From CAVPTL01 sp963729195 (GTDB lineage Bacteria > Actinomycetota > Thermoleophilia > Gaiellales > JAICJC01), in assembly GCA_963729195.1 (NCBI GenBank), contig CAVSNF010000020.1:434001-498000 (forward strand): a stretch of 64,000 nucleotides of DNA, given 5' to 3'. Numbering within the stretch: the stretch's first letter is position 1; each line of letters begins with the position of its first letter. The notes below the pieces were generated by a model. The model saw only the letters and a list, made by a program, of their open reading frames with translations, had not been told where the DNA came from and searched no databases. This document shows positions 1 to 11,446 of the stretch, one piece after another. The position numbers and the translations under genes are program-made.

Positions 1-140
1 GCCGCACTCAACAGGCAGGTCGCGCGTCTCGAGAACCAGATGTTCGAGTCCGCCCAGCGACTGCAGCACGAGCTCGCCCAGGTGCATCGCTCCTACCGGC
101 GCGACCTGGTGCTCTACCAAAAACCACAACCTCCGGAGCT

Positions 141-159
<19 letters not shown>
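1..159 (+). CDS. C-terminal end of a coiled-coil protein, probably heat-shock repressor HspR (partial)
   Basis: The window opens inside a reading frame of 52 codons that ends in TGA at 157-159, overlapping the clpB start by 19 bp. The visible part is a leucine-heptad helix (NRQVARLENQMFESAQRL) followed by VHRSYRRDLVLY. MerR-family HspR repressors end in a similar coiled coil plus a basic tail, and in actinobacteria hspR commonly lies next to chaperone genes such as clpB, so HspR is the best guess. The DNA-binding part is outside the window, so the identification rests on context and a short tail only. If correct, it would repress the clpB promoter and probably the dnaK operon. Confidence 0.5.
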
Positions 160-2656
<2,497 letters not shown>

Positions 2657-2660
<4 letters not shown>

Positions 2661-3331
2661 GCGTGAGCTCCGAGCCGGCACGGCTGTCAGACCTGTTCGC
2701 GTCAGCCGTGCACCGGTTCGGGGCGGTCTGGCCCGACCTGCTGGTGGTGTCGGTGATCGGCACCGTGCTGGCCGGGCTGCCGGCGGTGATCCTGCACACC
2801 AACGGCCGGCCGGCCACGACGGTGTACGTCGTCACGGCGCTGGCCTACGGCGTCGCCTACTACGCCTTCGTGGGGTTCGTGGTGTTGCGCGGGCTGCCCG
2901 CGGCCGCGCCCAGGGGGCAGGTGGTGGCCACCTACGCCACCGCCACGGTGGTCGGCCTGGTCACCGGCCTTTTGCTGCTGTTCCTGCAGCCGTTCGTGGT
3001 GGTCGTGATCCCGTTCTTTCTGCTGGCGGTGCCGGCCGTGGCGGCCGGAGACCGCTCTCCCGCGGGTGGGCTGGTCCGGGGCGTCACGCTGGCGCTCTCC
3101 AACTTCCAGCGCACCTGGGCGGTGTGGCTGGTGATCATGGTGTTCTCGGCGCCGGTGATGATCTCGATGTTCCTGGTGGTGTCGGCGTTCTCCGGCGGCA
3201 TGGCGGCGCAGATCCTGGCGCTGGCCTGCTCGGTGCCGATCGTGTGGCCGTTCTCGGCGCTCTTCATCCGCGCCCTCTACGGCGACCTCACCGGCCGCCG
3301 CGGTCTCGCCGCCGAGGACCGGACCGCGTAG
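2657..3331 (+). CDS. polytopic membrane protein of unknown function
   Basis: About 225 residues starting at GTG 2657, which overlaps the repaired clpB stop as GTGA. After a short amphipathic N-terminus it has roughly five or six hydrophobic segments (for example LLVVSVIGTVLAGLPAVIL and LLLLFLQPFVVVVIPFFLLA) and a short basic tail. No catalytic motif is visible. The layout resembles small membrane proteins with an APAVI-type amphipathic loop (GLVRGVTLALSNFQRTWAVW), but I cannot name a family. In the raw sequence it reads as a C-terminal extension of ClpB, which is most simply explained by the one-base insertion near 2640. Translational coupling suggests co-expression with clpB. Confidence 0.6.
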
Positions 3332-3336
3332 CGGTG

Positions 3337-3367
3337 GTGAATAACGGTGCCAGGCACCGTTATTCAC
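3337..3367. repeat. 31-bp perfect palindrome, copy 1 (AACGG type)
   Basis: Arm GTGAATAACGGTGCC, a single central A, then the exact reverse complement of the arm. It begins 5 bp after the stop of the membrane protein. As RNA it can form a 13-bp stem with a CCAGG loop. The upstream flank (TAGCGGTG) is shared with the copy at 43450. The arm contains TGA and TAA in two frames on each strand. It is a member of the window-wide family described in the findings. Confidence 0.95.
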
Positions 3368-3426
3368 GGTGGCGGCTGTGCAGGGTCCAGCCGCTCTCCA
3401 ACCAGCGGCGGGTAGTCTGCGGCGCG

Positions 3427-4711
3427 ATGTCGCGACGAAAAATCTGGTTGATCTGCGGCGCCGCGGTGCTGGTCGTGGGCATCGGCCTGTCCGTCGTCGG
3501 GTACTGGGTCGCGACCCAGCGGGTGGGGGACGTGCGAAACGGCGACGAGGTGCCGTTCACGAGCACCGCCGACCCGGCCCCGCCGCCACCCACGTCGACG
3601 ACGACCAACCCCGCAGTGCCCGACTACGGCCAGCCGTGGCCGTTCTACGGGCGTACGCTTGCGCGCACCCGCGACGCCACCGATCTGGCAACCATCCATC
3701 CGCCCTACAAGACCAGCTGGTCGGCTCGGGGAGGCGGGCTCTTGGAGTACCCGCCCGGCTATGCCGACGGCGTCCTCTACGAGCTGTCGGATGCCGGCAA
3801 CGCCACCGCCTTCGACGTGTTCAAGGGCACGGTGCTGTGGCATCGTCACCTGCGCGCCGGATCGAGCCTGCCCGCGCTGGGATCGCCGGCGGTGGCCGGC
3901 AAGTTCGTCTACCTGCCGTCGGGATCGGGCCTGCTGCGCGCTGCGCCGCTCGAACGGCAGCCAGGTGTGGAAGCTTCAGACCAACAGCGCTCTGGAGGGC
4001 TCCCCCGCGGTGTGGCACGGCACCGTCTACATCGGCAAGCTGTCCGGCGCGATGGTGGCGGTGTCCGCCGACACCGGCCGTGTCAAGTGGACGTACGCGA
4101 CGTCGGGAGCGGTCAAGCACGGCCCCGCGCTGGTCAACGGCCGGCTCTACTTCGGCGACTACGCGGGAGTCATGTACTGCCTCAACGCGACCACCGGCGG
4201 GCTGATCTGGCGCACCCAGACGGCCGGCCTTTCCAGCGGCTACCGCTCCGGCGGCTTCTACTCCACACCGGCGGTCGCCTACGGCCGCGTGTACGTCGGC
4301 AATACCGATGGCAAGGTGTACTCGTTCGACGCCAACTCCGGCGAGGAGGCGTGGTCGACCACGCTGCCCGGATGGGCGTACGGCTCTCCGGCGGTCGCCG
4401 ACGGCCGGGTGTTCGCCACCTCGTCGCTGGGCACGTTCGTCGCCCTCGACGCCCGCACCGGCAACGAGCTGTGGCGCCACCAGCTGGCCTACAACACGCT
4501 GTCCTCGCCGGTCGTGATCGGGCCGCTGGTGTACGTCGCCGACCGCGGTGCCAGCGGCAGCGTTTCCGGCCACGTGTACGGCTACAACCCCGGCAACGGG
4601 CGGCTGGTGTGGCAGTTCCACGACGGCAAGTACTCGCCCGCGATCGCCGCCGCGGGGCGGCTGGTGGTGGTCGGGTTCGGCCGGCTGTACGTGCTCAAGC
4701 CGCGGGGGTAG
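3427..4711 (+). CDS. membrane-anchored PQQ-type beta-propeller protein
   Basis: Starts at ATG 3427 with a basic N-terminus and one membrane segment (residues 5-27), then a Pro/Thr-rich linker (residues 45-62) leading to an extracytoplasmic beta-propeller. At least seven PQQ/YVTN-type blades carry the Trp-strand signature: GTVLWHRHL, GSQVWKLQ, GRVKWTYA, GGLIWRTQ, GEEAWSTTLP, GNELWRHQL and GRLVWQFHDG. The frame breaks once near 3945; one deleted base joins GLLRA to RRSNGSQVW. The propeller resembles BamB-like and PQQ-dehydrogenase-like folds, but the PQQ ligands are not evident, so a scaffold or binding role is more likely than an enzyme. It ends one base before the convergent psuG. Confidence 0.8.
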
Positions 4712-4712
4712 C

Positions 4713-5639
4713 TCAGCGCGTGTAGTAGGCGCGGGCGATGTGCGCGGCCAGCTCTGCGTTGTCGGCCACCAGTCGGCGGTGGGCGGCCAGCGTGCGCCCG
4801 CCGGTTTCCAGGTGCAGGCGTTGCAGCACAAACGGCGTCAGGTCGATGCCGTCCACGCCGGCCGAGGCGGCGGCTGCCATCGCCTCGGCGATCAGCGGCT
4901 CGAGCTCGTCCGGCGGACAGCGCCGCCTCCGCCGCGATCGCGTTTGCCACCAGGATCGCCGAGGAGCGTGAGAGCGCCCAGTGGGCGGCGGTGACGGCCG
5001 CCAGCGTCTTGGGGTCGTCGGCCCGGTCGACCAGCTCATGACCGCTCGAGCGGGCGTAGTAGAGCGGGAAGTGGTCGATGCCGTAGCCGATCACCGGCAC
5101 GCCGTAGGTCTCGAGCAACTCGAGCGTGGCCGCGGTGTCCAGAAACGAGCGGGCGCCCGAGCACACCACGCACACCGGGGAGGTGCCGAGCTCCAGCACG
5201 TCGGCCGAGACGTCACCCGACGTTGCCCAGCCGCGATGGGCGCCGCCGATGCCCGGCTGTGGCCATGAAGTGCACGCCGGCAACCCGGCACACCGCCATC
5301 GTTCCGGCGACGGTGGTCGCGCCGCACATGCCCGAGATGGTGACCGCGCCCAGGTCGCGCGGGCCGACCTTGCGCACCTGCGGCTTCGACTGCGAGCCGC
5401 TGCATCTGCTCGCTGTCGATACCGACGTGAATCTGGCCGTCGATCACTGCGATCGTGGCCGGCACCGCTCCCGCGTCTCGCACCCGCTGCTCGCACTCGC
5501 GGGCGACATCCGGCCCGACGGCCGCCGGCAGGTTGTGGGCGATCAGCGACGACTCGAGCCCCACCACCGGTTCGGAGCGGGTCAGCGCTCGCTGAACCTC
5601 GGGAGCGATCACGAGGAGTCCCGAGGGTTGGCGGGTCAC
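4713..5639 (-). CDS. psuG: pseudouridine-5'-phosphate glycosidase (frame-broken)
   Basis: PsuG cleaves the C-C glycosidic bond of pseudouridine 5'-phosphate to uracil and ribose 5-phosphate. The N-terminus reads from GTG 5639 with VVGLESSLIAHNLP, the family signature, then VPATIAVIDGQIHVGI. The middle has KVGPRDLGAVTISGMCGATTVAGT, SADVLELGTSPVCVVCSGARSFLDTAATLELLETYGVPVIGY and FPLYYARSSG. The end is GVDGIDLTPFVLQRL...AAHIARAYYTR. These pieces lie in different frames, with breaks near 5390, 5265 and 4930, all repairable by single-base deletion. Total length near 305 residues is normal. It lies 40 bp downstream of the solute-binding gene on the same strand; a possible own -10 (TATTCT) lies about 24 bp upstream. 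No PsuK kinase is in the window. Confidence 0.85.
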
Positions 5640-5679
5640 GGGGTGGTACTCATTCGACCCCGGGAGAATACGGCAGCGA

Positions 5680-7374
5680 TCAGCCCACCTGGTGGGGGTC
5701 GGTGTAATAGCACTTGCAGTACCCGTTGACGTTGGGCGCGAAGTCGGTCCAGCCGGTGGAGTGCGCCGTGATCAGGCGCTCCTCCACCAGCTGGATGTAT
5801 GGGCGTGTGGCTGCGATTTCGGCCTCCATCTTCCACACCAGCGCGCGCCGCGCTTGCTCGTCGATGGTGGCTGCCTGCTGTCGGTACTGGGCGTCGTAGG
5901 CGGGGTCGTCGTAGCCGGTGTCGCTCCAGCCCCCCCACTGATCCTTGGTCAGGATCGAGAGCATGAAGTTGGGGTCGATGTAGCCGACCCAGTACCAGGT
6001 GGCGAGGTCGAACTTGGTGTAGTTCCCCGCAGTTTCCATCGCCACGGCTTGGTTGGCGTCGCCGCCCGGGATCTCGTGCAGCTTGACCCCCACATGCTCC
6101 CATGCTGTCGCCAGGATCTGGAACTGGCGGCTGCCGTTGAAGTCGAGCGTGCCCGGGCCGGGCACGATCACGCCATAGCTCATCTCGTGCGCAGCCTGCG
6201 GGTACTTTCCGCCGGTTGCAGGTACCTCACGGATCCCGTCGGAGCCCTTCGCATACCCCAGCCCGTCCAGGATCTGGTTGGCCTTGCTCACGTCCAGCGG
6301 CAGCGGCTGCACCGCCGGATTCACCCACCCGTCGCCCTTCGACTGGGATGAGATCAGGTTGGCGTACGGGGTGGCGTAGCCGCTGAAGACGACGTTTGCG
6401 ATCTGCTCGCGGGGAGTCGCGTACTCCAGCGCCTCCTTCACCTTGAGATTCAGCAGCTCGCGGTTCTTGGGCTTGGCCGGGTTGGAGTTGAAGGTGATGC
6501 TGGGCAGCTCGCCGTTCTCGCCCAGCTGCACTTGGACACCCGGCTGGCTCTTGAGGCTGTCGGCGGCTCCGAACGGCACCTGGTCGATGAAGTCCAGGTT
6601 GCCGGAGTCCATGTCGGCCACCAGCGAGGTCGGGTTGGTGTACCACGACAGCGCCACCGCCTGGGCGTGCGATGCCGGCCCGTAGAACTTCGGATTGGGC
6701 TTGAACACGGTCACGCCCTTGGCGTCGTACTTCGAGATCACATACGGACCGCCGGCGACCGTGGGCAGGTCGTCCTGCACCTGGTAGGCCTTGAGGTCTT
6801 TGCCGTCGTTTCCGGTGTGGGACGCCCACACATGCTTCGGATAGATGTAAAACTGCTGCAGCTGCGACAGCGCGTTTCCGACCGGCTGCTTGTAGGTGAT
6901 GACCACCGTGGTGGGATTGGGGGCGGTCACGCTCTTGACGCCTTCCAGCGCCCCAGCCCGCAGAGCGGTGGCTCCGGCGGCGTACTTCAACACCGTCTCG
7001 CCGCTCCAGACGGCGTCGGCGGCGGTCATGGGGGTGCCGTCCGACCAGGTGGTGTTCGGGATCAGATGGAACGTCCAGGTGAGCCCGTCGGGGGAGTGTG
7101 ACCACGACTTGGCCCAGTCGCCCTCCAGCTTGAGATCGCGCGAGTACTGCACCAGCTGGGGGTACTCCATGCTGAATGCGTTCACGGCCTGAGGGTTGAT
7201 GGCCACGAACGGGTTGAGCGAGTCGACCGAGTTGGTGGTGCCGATCCGCAGAATCCCGCCGGAGCCCGACGAGCTGCCGCCGGTGGAGCTGCCGCCGCAG
7301 GCGCCGGCGACAGCAACCACTGTCGCCACGGCGGCGGTGGCCAGGATCCTTGAACGAATGGTGGGGCGGGTCAT
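5680..7374 (-). CDS. ABC transporter solute-binding lipoprotein, peptide/nickel family (SBP_bac_5)
   Basis: Intact 564-residue protein. It starts at ATG 7374 with a strong Shine-Dalgarno GAGGAGG, has a signal peptide (residues 1-25, RSRILATAAVATVVAVAGAC) with lipobox VAGAC, then a Ser/Gly linker. The mature part has DppA/OppA-family features: LNPFVAINPQAVNAFSMEYPQL, WTFHLIPNTTWSDGTPMTAADAV and VKEALEYATPREQI. It should bind a ligand at the outer membrane face for an ABC permease, but no permease or ATPase gene is in this locus. It starts 10 bp after hyuA, so it is almost certainly in the same operon. The ligand cannot be read from the sequence; context suggests a nucleobase- or hydantoin-type compound or a peptide. 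Confidence 0.88.
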   Translation of the reverse strand: MTRPTIRSRILATAAVATVVAVAGACGGSSTGGSSSGSGGILRIGTTNSVDSLNPFVAINPQAVNAFSMEYPQLVQYSRDLKLEGDWAKSWSHSPDGLTWTFHLIPNTTWSDGTPMTAADAVWSGETVLKYAAGATALRAGALEGVKSVTAPNPTTVVITYKQPVGNALSQLQQFYIYPKHVWASHTGNDGKDLKAYQVQDDLPTVAGGPYVISKYDAKGVTVFKPNPKFYGPASHAQAVALSWYTNPTSLVADMDSGNLDFIDQVPFGAADSLKSQPGVQVQLGENGELPSITFNSNPAKPKNRELLNLKVKEALEYATPREQIANVVFSGYATPYANLISSQSKGDGWVNPAVQPLPLDVSKANQILDGLGYAKGSDGIREVPATGGKYPQAAHEMSYGVIVPGPGTLDFNGSRQFQILATAWEHVGVKLHEIPGGDANQAVAMETAGNYTKFDLATWYWVGYIDPNFMLSILTKDQWGGWSDTGYDDPAYDAQYRQQAATIDEQARRALVWKMEAEIAATRPYIQLVEERLITAHSTGWTDFAPNVNGYCKCYYTDPHQVG

Positions 7375-7384
7375 CGGTTCCTCC

Positions 7385-8950
7385 TCAGACGCTCGAGAGC
7401 GGGCCCACTGCTTTTGCGCGGACGCGGATTGCGGGGGTTGTCAGGTAGGCCAGCGGTACCTCTTCCAGTGCCACAACCTCGACCTGGGTGGAGTCCGCGC
7501 CGGCGCGCACGGCGTGCTCACACGCCTCCGCCCGGGCCTCGTCCAGCACCGACTCACGGCCGCGGCCGTTGAGGGCATACACCCGGTCGACCTGACCGCT
7601 GACGGTGGCGATGGCGGCGCCGATGGCGTTGGCCACCTCGAAGTGCTCGGGGCGCACGATCTCGCCCACCCCGGGCAGCCGATCGGGCATGATCACGCTG
7701 CCACCGCCGACCACGATCAGCGGCGGCTCGCCGGCTGCAGTCTTGATCCGGTCGACGGCATCGGCGAGCAGCCAATCGGCTCGCTCGAGACCACGACGCA
7801 GAAGGCTCGTGTCGGCGCCGGCCGGGAGCGAGCCCAGGTCGGTGCGCCCGCCGTGCACCGCGGCGTCGGTGAGCGTGGCGGTGTCGCCGCCGAAGATCAG
7901 CGCCTGCCGATGCAGTCGGAAGCCGACGCTCTCGGGGCCGACCCTGACCCCGTCGGCGTCGGATGAGAGCACGCTGCCTCCGCCGACGGCGATCGTCACC
8001 AGGTCGGGCATGCGGAAGTTGGTGCGGACGCCGCCGATCTCGACCGCGGCGGCGGTCTCGCGAGGGAACCCGCCGGTGAGCATGCCGACATCGGTCGACG
8101 TGCCGCCGATGTCGGCGATCAGGGCATCAGTGGCGGAGGTCAGGTACGCCGCGCCGCGGATGCTGTTGGCCGGGCCGCTGCCGATCGTCAGCACCGGATG
8201 GGAGACGGCGTATTCCAGTGCCATCAACGTGCCGTCGTTTTGGGCGAAGAATGCGACCGCGTCCAGCTCGTGGCGCACCAGGGCCTCCTGCAATGCTGAG
8301 GCCACCGCCCGCGCGACGGCGTTCAGAGCCGCGTTGAGCACGGTGGCATGCTCCCGTTCCAACAGGCCCAACGAGCCGACCTCGTGGCTCAGAGAGATCG
8401 GAACGTCAGGTCCCAGCGCACGCCGGGCGACCTGCTCAGCCTCCAGCTCCTGGCGGGCAGAGATCGGAGAGAACACGCCGGTGATGGCGACCGCCTGGGC
8501 CGTATCGGCGACGCTCTCGAGAAAGCGGGCAGTGGCCTCGGGATCGAAGGCGACGATGTCGCGACCGTCCAGCTCGACCCCGCCCGCGACCACCGCCTCA
8601 CCGGCGGACACCGTGGTGCGCAGGTCGGCCGGCCACGGGAACAGCGGTCGCACGAGCGTGGTGGAGGGCGCCCCGATCCGCACCACCGCCACCTTCAGCA
8701 GCTCGCGCCGCTCCAGCACGGCGTTGGTGGCGTGGGTGGTGCCGAGCATCACGTGGGTAATGCGATCCCGGTCGACCTCGTCGGCGACCACCACTGCCCC
8801 GATCGCCTCGACGATCCCGGCGGTGACGTCGGCCGTGGTGGGCTGCTTGGTCTTGGCCAGCACGCGGTCATCCCGATCCAGCACCACCGCATCGGTGTGC
8901 GTGCCGCCGACGTCGATGCCGAGACGGAGGTCGAGCTCGCGGCCGGTCAC
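7385..8950 (-). CDS. hydantoinase/oxoprolinase family protein, HyuA-like
   Basis: Intact 521-residue protein of the hydantoinase A/5-oxoprolinase family, ATP-using enzymes of the ASKHA fold that open cyclic amides. Phosphate-binding motifs are visible at the N-terminus (LGIDVGGTHTDAVVLD) and in the middle (LIADIGGTSTDVGML), and adenosine-site glycines near the C-terminus (LIVVGGGSVIMP). The start is GTG 8950, overlapping the stop of the DUF917 gene as GTGA, so the two are translationally coupled. HyuA paired with DUF917 is a recurrent arrangement. The actual substrate is unknown; no HyuB-like large subunit is present. Confidence 0.85.
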   Translation of the reverse strand: MTGRELDLRLGIDVGGTHTDAVVLDRDDRVLAKTKQPTTADVTAGIVEAIGAVVVADEVDRDRITHVMLGTTHATNAVLERRELLKVAVVRIGAPSTTLVRPLFPWPADLRTTVSAGEAVVAGGVELDGRDIVAFDPEATARFLESVADTAQAVAITGVFSPISARQELEAEQVARRALGPDVPISLSHEVGSLGLLEREHATVLNAALNAVARAVASALQEALVRHELDAVAFFAQNDGTLMALEYAVSHPVLTIGSGPANSIRGAAYLTSATDALIADIGGTSTDVGMLTGGFPRETAAAVEIGGVRTNFRMPDLVTIAVGGGSVLSSDADGVRVGPESVGFRLHRQALIFGGDTATLTDAAVHGGRTDLGSLPAGADTSLLRRGLERADWLLADAVDRIKTAAGEPPLIVVGGGSVIMPDRLPGVGEIVRPEHFEVANAIGAAIATVSGQVDRVYALNGRGRESVLDEARAEACEHAVRAGADSTQVEVVALEEVPLAYLTTPAIRVRAKAVGPLSSV

Positions 8951-10038
8951 AGCTGCTCCACCGGAATGAAGTCAAAGTCGTAGCCGAAGGTGCGCGGTCC
9001 GGCGAGGGCAAGCCCGGCGGGAGTGCGCCACACGGGATCACAGGCGAAGGCGACCACGGTGACGCGCTGGCCGTATGCCAAAAGCTCGGTCGAGACGGCG
9101 TCGGCAGTGGCGGAGTCGAGCACGGTGATCAGGTCGGGCGCCGAGGCTCGCACCAGCCCGTCCTCCATCGCCACCAGGTTCTCGTTTTGGATCTCGAGCC
9201 GCAGCAGCCGCCCCGAGTCATCACCCACACCTTCCACCAGCGCTGATCCACGGGCGAAGCCGCCCACGGTCTCACGCTGCACGTCGATGATCTTGCCGGT
9301 GACGAGCTTGACCGCGTCGAGCTCTGCCACCAGCCCCGCCAACGGGTCGGGCGCCTCCAGCGCAGCGCCGATCGCCAGCGCCCGGGAGATCGACCCGCGC
9401 ACAGTCGCGGTGCGTGCGACTGCGGCGGTCATGAGGTAGTCGGCAGACGACACAGCGCCGCCGAAATCAACCGCGATCGAGCGCGCCAAGCGCTCGGCCC
9501 AGGCCCCGTTGATGGGGCTGGTGACGACACCGTTTCCGCGCTCGTCCACCATCACCGCCGGGATCGGCGAGACCCCCGCCAGCTCCATCGTCACCTGTGG
9601 AATCTCGGGGAAGGCACGGCCCATGCCGTCGGCATCAACCACGGGCAGACCGCAGTGGGCCGCCCAGGCGACCGGAAGCACGCCGTTGGAGCCGCCGATC
9701 TCGCTCGACATCAGGGCCGCCACCGGCGTCCCGGTGATGCGTTCCACCGCCGCCCTCAGCGCGACGCCTTCGGTGATTCCACCCAGCTTCTCGAGTGACA
9801 CCGTGGGCGCGCCGACGCCTCCGCACGGCATCACCAGCGCGTCGTCGGGCAGGTCGTCGAGGTCGACTACCGCAACCGGGCCGTGGTCTTCAACGGCTTG
9901 GAGTGCGCCCAGCAGGGTCGCGTAGGTGTCACCTCCGCCGCCGGTGCCAAGCACGCCGCAGCCGCGGGCAAACCGTGGGAGGTTGGAGTGGCTCGAGCTG
10001 CACCCCATCAGCGTAGGCGGGTTTCTCGATGCCGGCAT
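8947..10038 (-). CDS. DUF917 family protein
   Basis: Intact 363-residue protein starting at ATG 10038. Family signatures: the N-terminal ARGCGVLGTGGGGDTY, LVMPCGGVGAPTVSLEKL, a central SSEIGGSNGVLPVAWAA and VDADGMGRAFPEIPQVT. DUF917 proteins are usually encoded beside HyuA-type hydantoinases and are thought to act with them; the reaction is not established here. It is the first gene of the minus-strand operon DUF917-hyuA-SBP-(psuG), divergent from the PucR-type regulator only 52 bp away, and is therefore its probable target. Confidence 0.82.
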   Translation of the reverse strand: MPASRNPPTLMGCSSSHSNLPRFARGCGVLGTGGGGDTYATLLGALQAVEDHGPVAVVDLDDLPDDALVMPCGGVGAPTVSLEKLGGITEGVALRAAVERITGTPVAALMSSEIGGSNGVLPVAWAAHCGLPVVDADGMGRAFPEIPQVTMELAGVSPIPAVMVDERGNGVVTSPINGAWAERLARSIAVDFGGAVSSADYLMTAAVARTATVRGSISRALAIGAALEAPDPLAGLVAELDAVKLVTGKIIDVQRETVGGFARGSALVEGVGDDSGRLLRLEIQNENLVAMEDGLVRASAPDLITVLDSATADAVSTELLAYGQRVTVVAFACDPVWRTPAGLALAGPRTFGYDFDFIPVEQL

Positions 10039-10054
10039 GGAGAAAACGCCAAAG

Positions 10055-10084
10055 TTGACAGCGAACTTGTGCTAGGAGCACAAT
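10055..10084 (+). promoter_or_regulatory. pucR promoter with an inverted-repeat operator
   Basis: TTGACA (10055-10060) and CACAAT (10079-10084) are 18 bp apart; CACAAT ends 6 bp before the pucR ATG at 10091, predicting a leaderless mRNA. Between and over the -10 lies a perfect inverted repeat, TTGTGC (10067-10072), TAGGA spacer, GCACAA (10078-10083), well placed for an autorepressor or activator. On the other strand the same place gives TATTGT, a possible -10 for the divergent DUF917 operon with a leader of about 42 nt. Confidence 0.6.
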
Positions 10085-10090
10085 ACCGCT

Positions 10091-11403
10091 ATGGCGTTCG
10101 CCTCTGATCTCGGGTTGGAGCGGCTGGTCGACGCACCGGCGGTCGAACTCTCAGGGGTGTCGGTGGTCGAGCACGTCAGCCAACTCGAGCGGGTCTCCGC
10201 CGGGGCGGCGGTGGTGCTGGCCCGGGCGGTCGACGTCTCCGGTTACCGGCTCGATTCAGCCACTCGCACGCTTTCGGAGCGCGGGGCCGCCGCGCTGGTG
10301 CTTGATCGACCCGCCGCGGCCGTTGTCGCCGACCGTGCACGCGATCGCCGGGCGGGCTGGGCCGGCAGTGCTCGCCACGACCGCGGACGTGGACATCGGG
10401 AGCTCTGTGCATGCACGTGACCCGCGTGATCGACGCCGGCGCCGCCCAGGCACTGATGGACGCCGCAGCCTTCGTCACGGCGCTGCGCTCATCCGAGGAT
10501 CGATCTCCCCGGCGCGTTGCCGAGCTGGCGCGGGATCTGATGGCCGCGGATGCACCCGCCCAGGGCGCGCCGGGCGTTGCGCGGCAGCTCGCGCTGGTCA
10601 CCGCCGGTGAGATCAGCGCCCGCTGGGAGCAGGAGGAGCGGCGCCGGGTCGACGCACCGATCCGGTCGCGCGGAGTGGTGCTGACCGAGCTGCTGTTGGC
10701 CTCTCCGCATCGCACCAGCCTGGTGGCCGATCGGGCACGTTCGCTGGGATTGCCGGTGGACGGCTGGCACACCGTGGTGCGGCTCGAGCTGGAGGCGTCG
10801 GACGAGGATGTGGTGCGAGCGGCACTGGAAACGGCCCGGGCCGGTGGTGGCGTGTGGCACGCAGCGCTGCTCGACTCCGCCATCGTGCTGGTGCGGATGG
10901 ATCGGGCCGAGCCGGGCCAGCGCAGGACGGCCGCCGTGGCCGAGACGGCCCGCCGGGTGATCGCGGCGCTGCCGGCGGCCGGCGGGATCAGGTGCGGTGT
11001 GGGTACGCCGCACGCTGGTCTGGCCGGTCTTCGCAGCTCGGACGCGGAGGCCCGCTCGGCGCTCGACTCCGGCCCTGCCGGTGTGGTCAACGCCTTCGAC
11101 CCGGCCGGGCTCCAGCGGATGCTGGTCGAGTGGTACGCCAACGATGCTGCGCGGGCGTCGGTGGAGCAACTGCTGGCACCGTTGGATGCACTCGGCAGCC
11201 GGCGCGCAGCCGAGGCCGTGCGCACCCTGCGCTCCTACCTCGATCACGGCGGGTCACTGGTGGCGGCGGGTCGCGAGCTGCACCTGCACCGAAACGCGGT
11301 GGCCTACAGGATCAAGCGGATCGTGGCGACGCTCGGCGTCGATCTGGACGACCCCGATCAGCGGCTCGCCCTCCACCTGGCGGTGCGAGCTCGGGCGGTA
11401 TGA
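10091..11403 (+). CDS. PucR/CdaR-type transcriptional regulator (frame-broken)
   Basis: Predicted regulator of the divergent hydantoinase-type operon. The N-terminal PucR-like sensory region (VDAPAVELSGVSVVEHVSQLERVSAGAAVVLARAVDVS) is followed after two frame breaks (near 10310 and 10405) by the main frame. That ends in the family's C-terminal helix-turn-helix, LRSYLDHGGSLVAAGRELHL then HRNAVAYRIKRI (about residues 385-420), shared by PucR, CdaR and SdaR. Both breaks are +1. Total length is near 436 residues. Such regulators generally control purine, allantoin, hydantoin or sugar-acid catabolism in response to a small molecule. The start at ATG 10091 is supported by the leaderless promoter. 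Confidence 0.82.
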
Positions 11404-11433
11404 GCAGGTGAGGGCCGCCGTGGGGGCCGGTGT

Positions 11434-11439
11434 TACACT
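11434..11439 (+). promoter_or_regulatory. -10 element TACACT, leaderless type
   Basis: TACACT ends 7 bp before the GTG start at 11447, the spacing expected for a leaderless transcript; no Shine-Dalgarno lies between. No convincing -35 is seen. Confidence 0.5.
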
Positions 11440-11446
11440 CGAAACG

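Noticed and set aside
5680..7374. Naming the solute-binding protein as a nickel or dipeptide binder
   Set aside because: The SBP_bac_5 family is clear but ligand residues cannot be read, and no permease is present.
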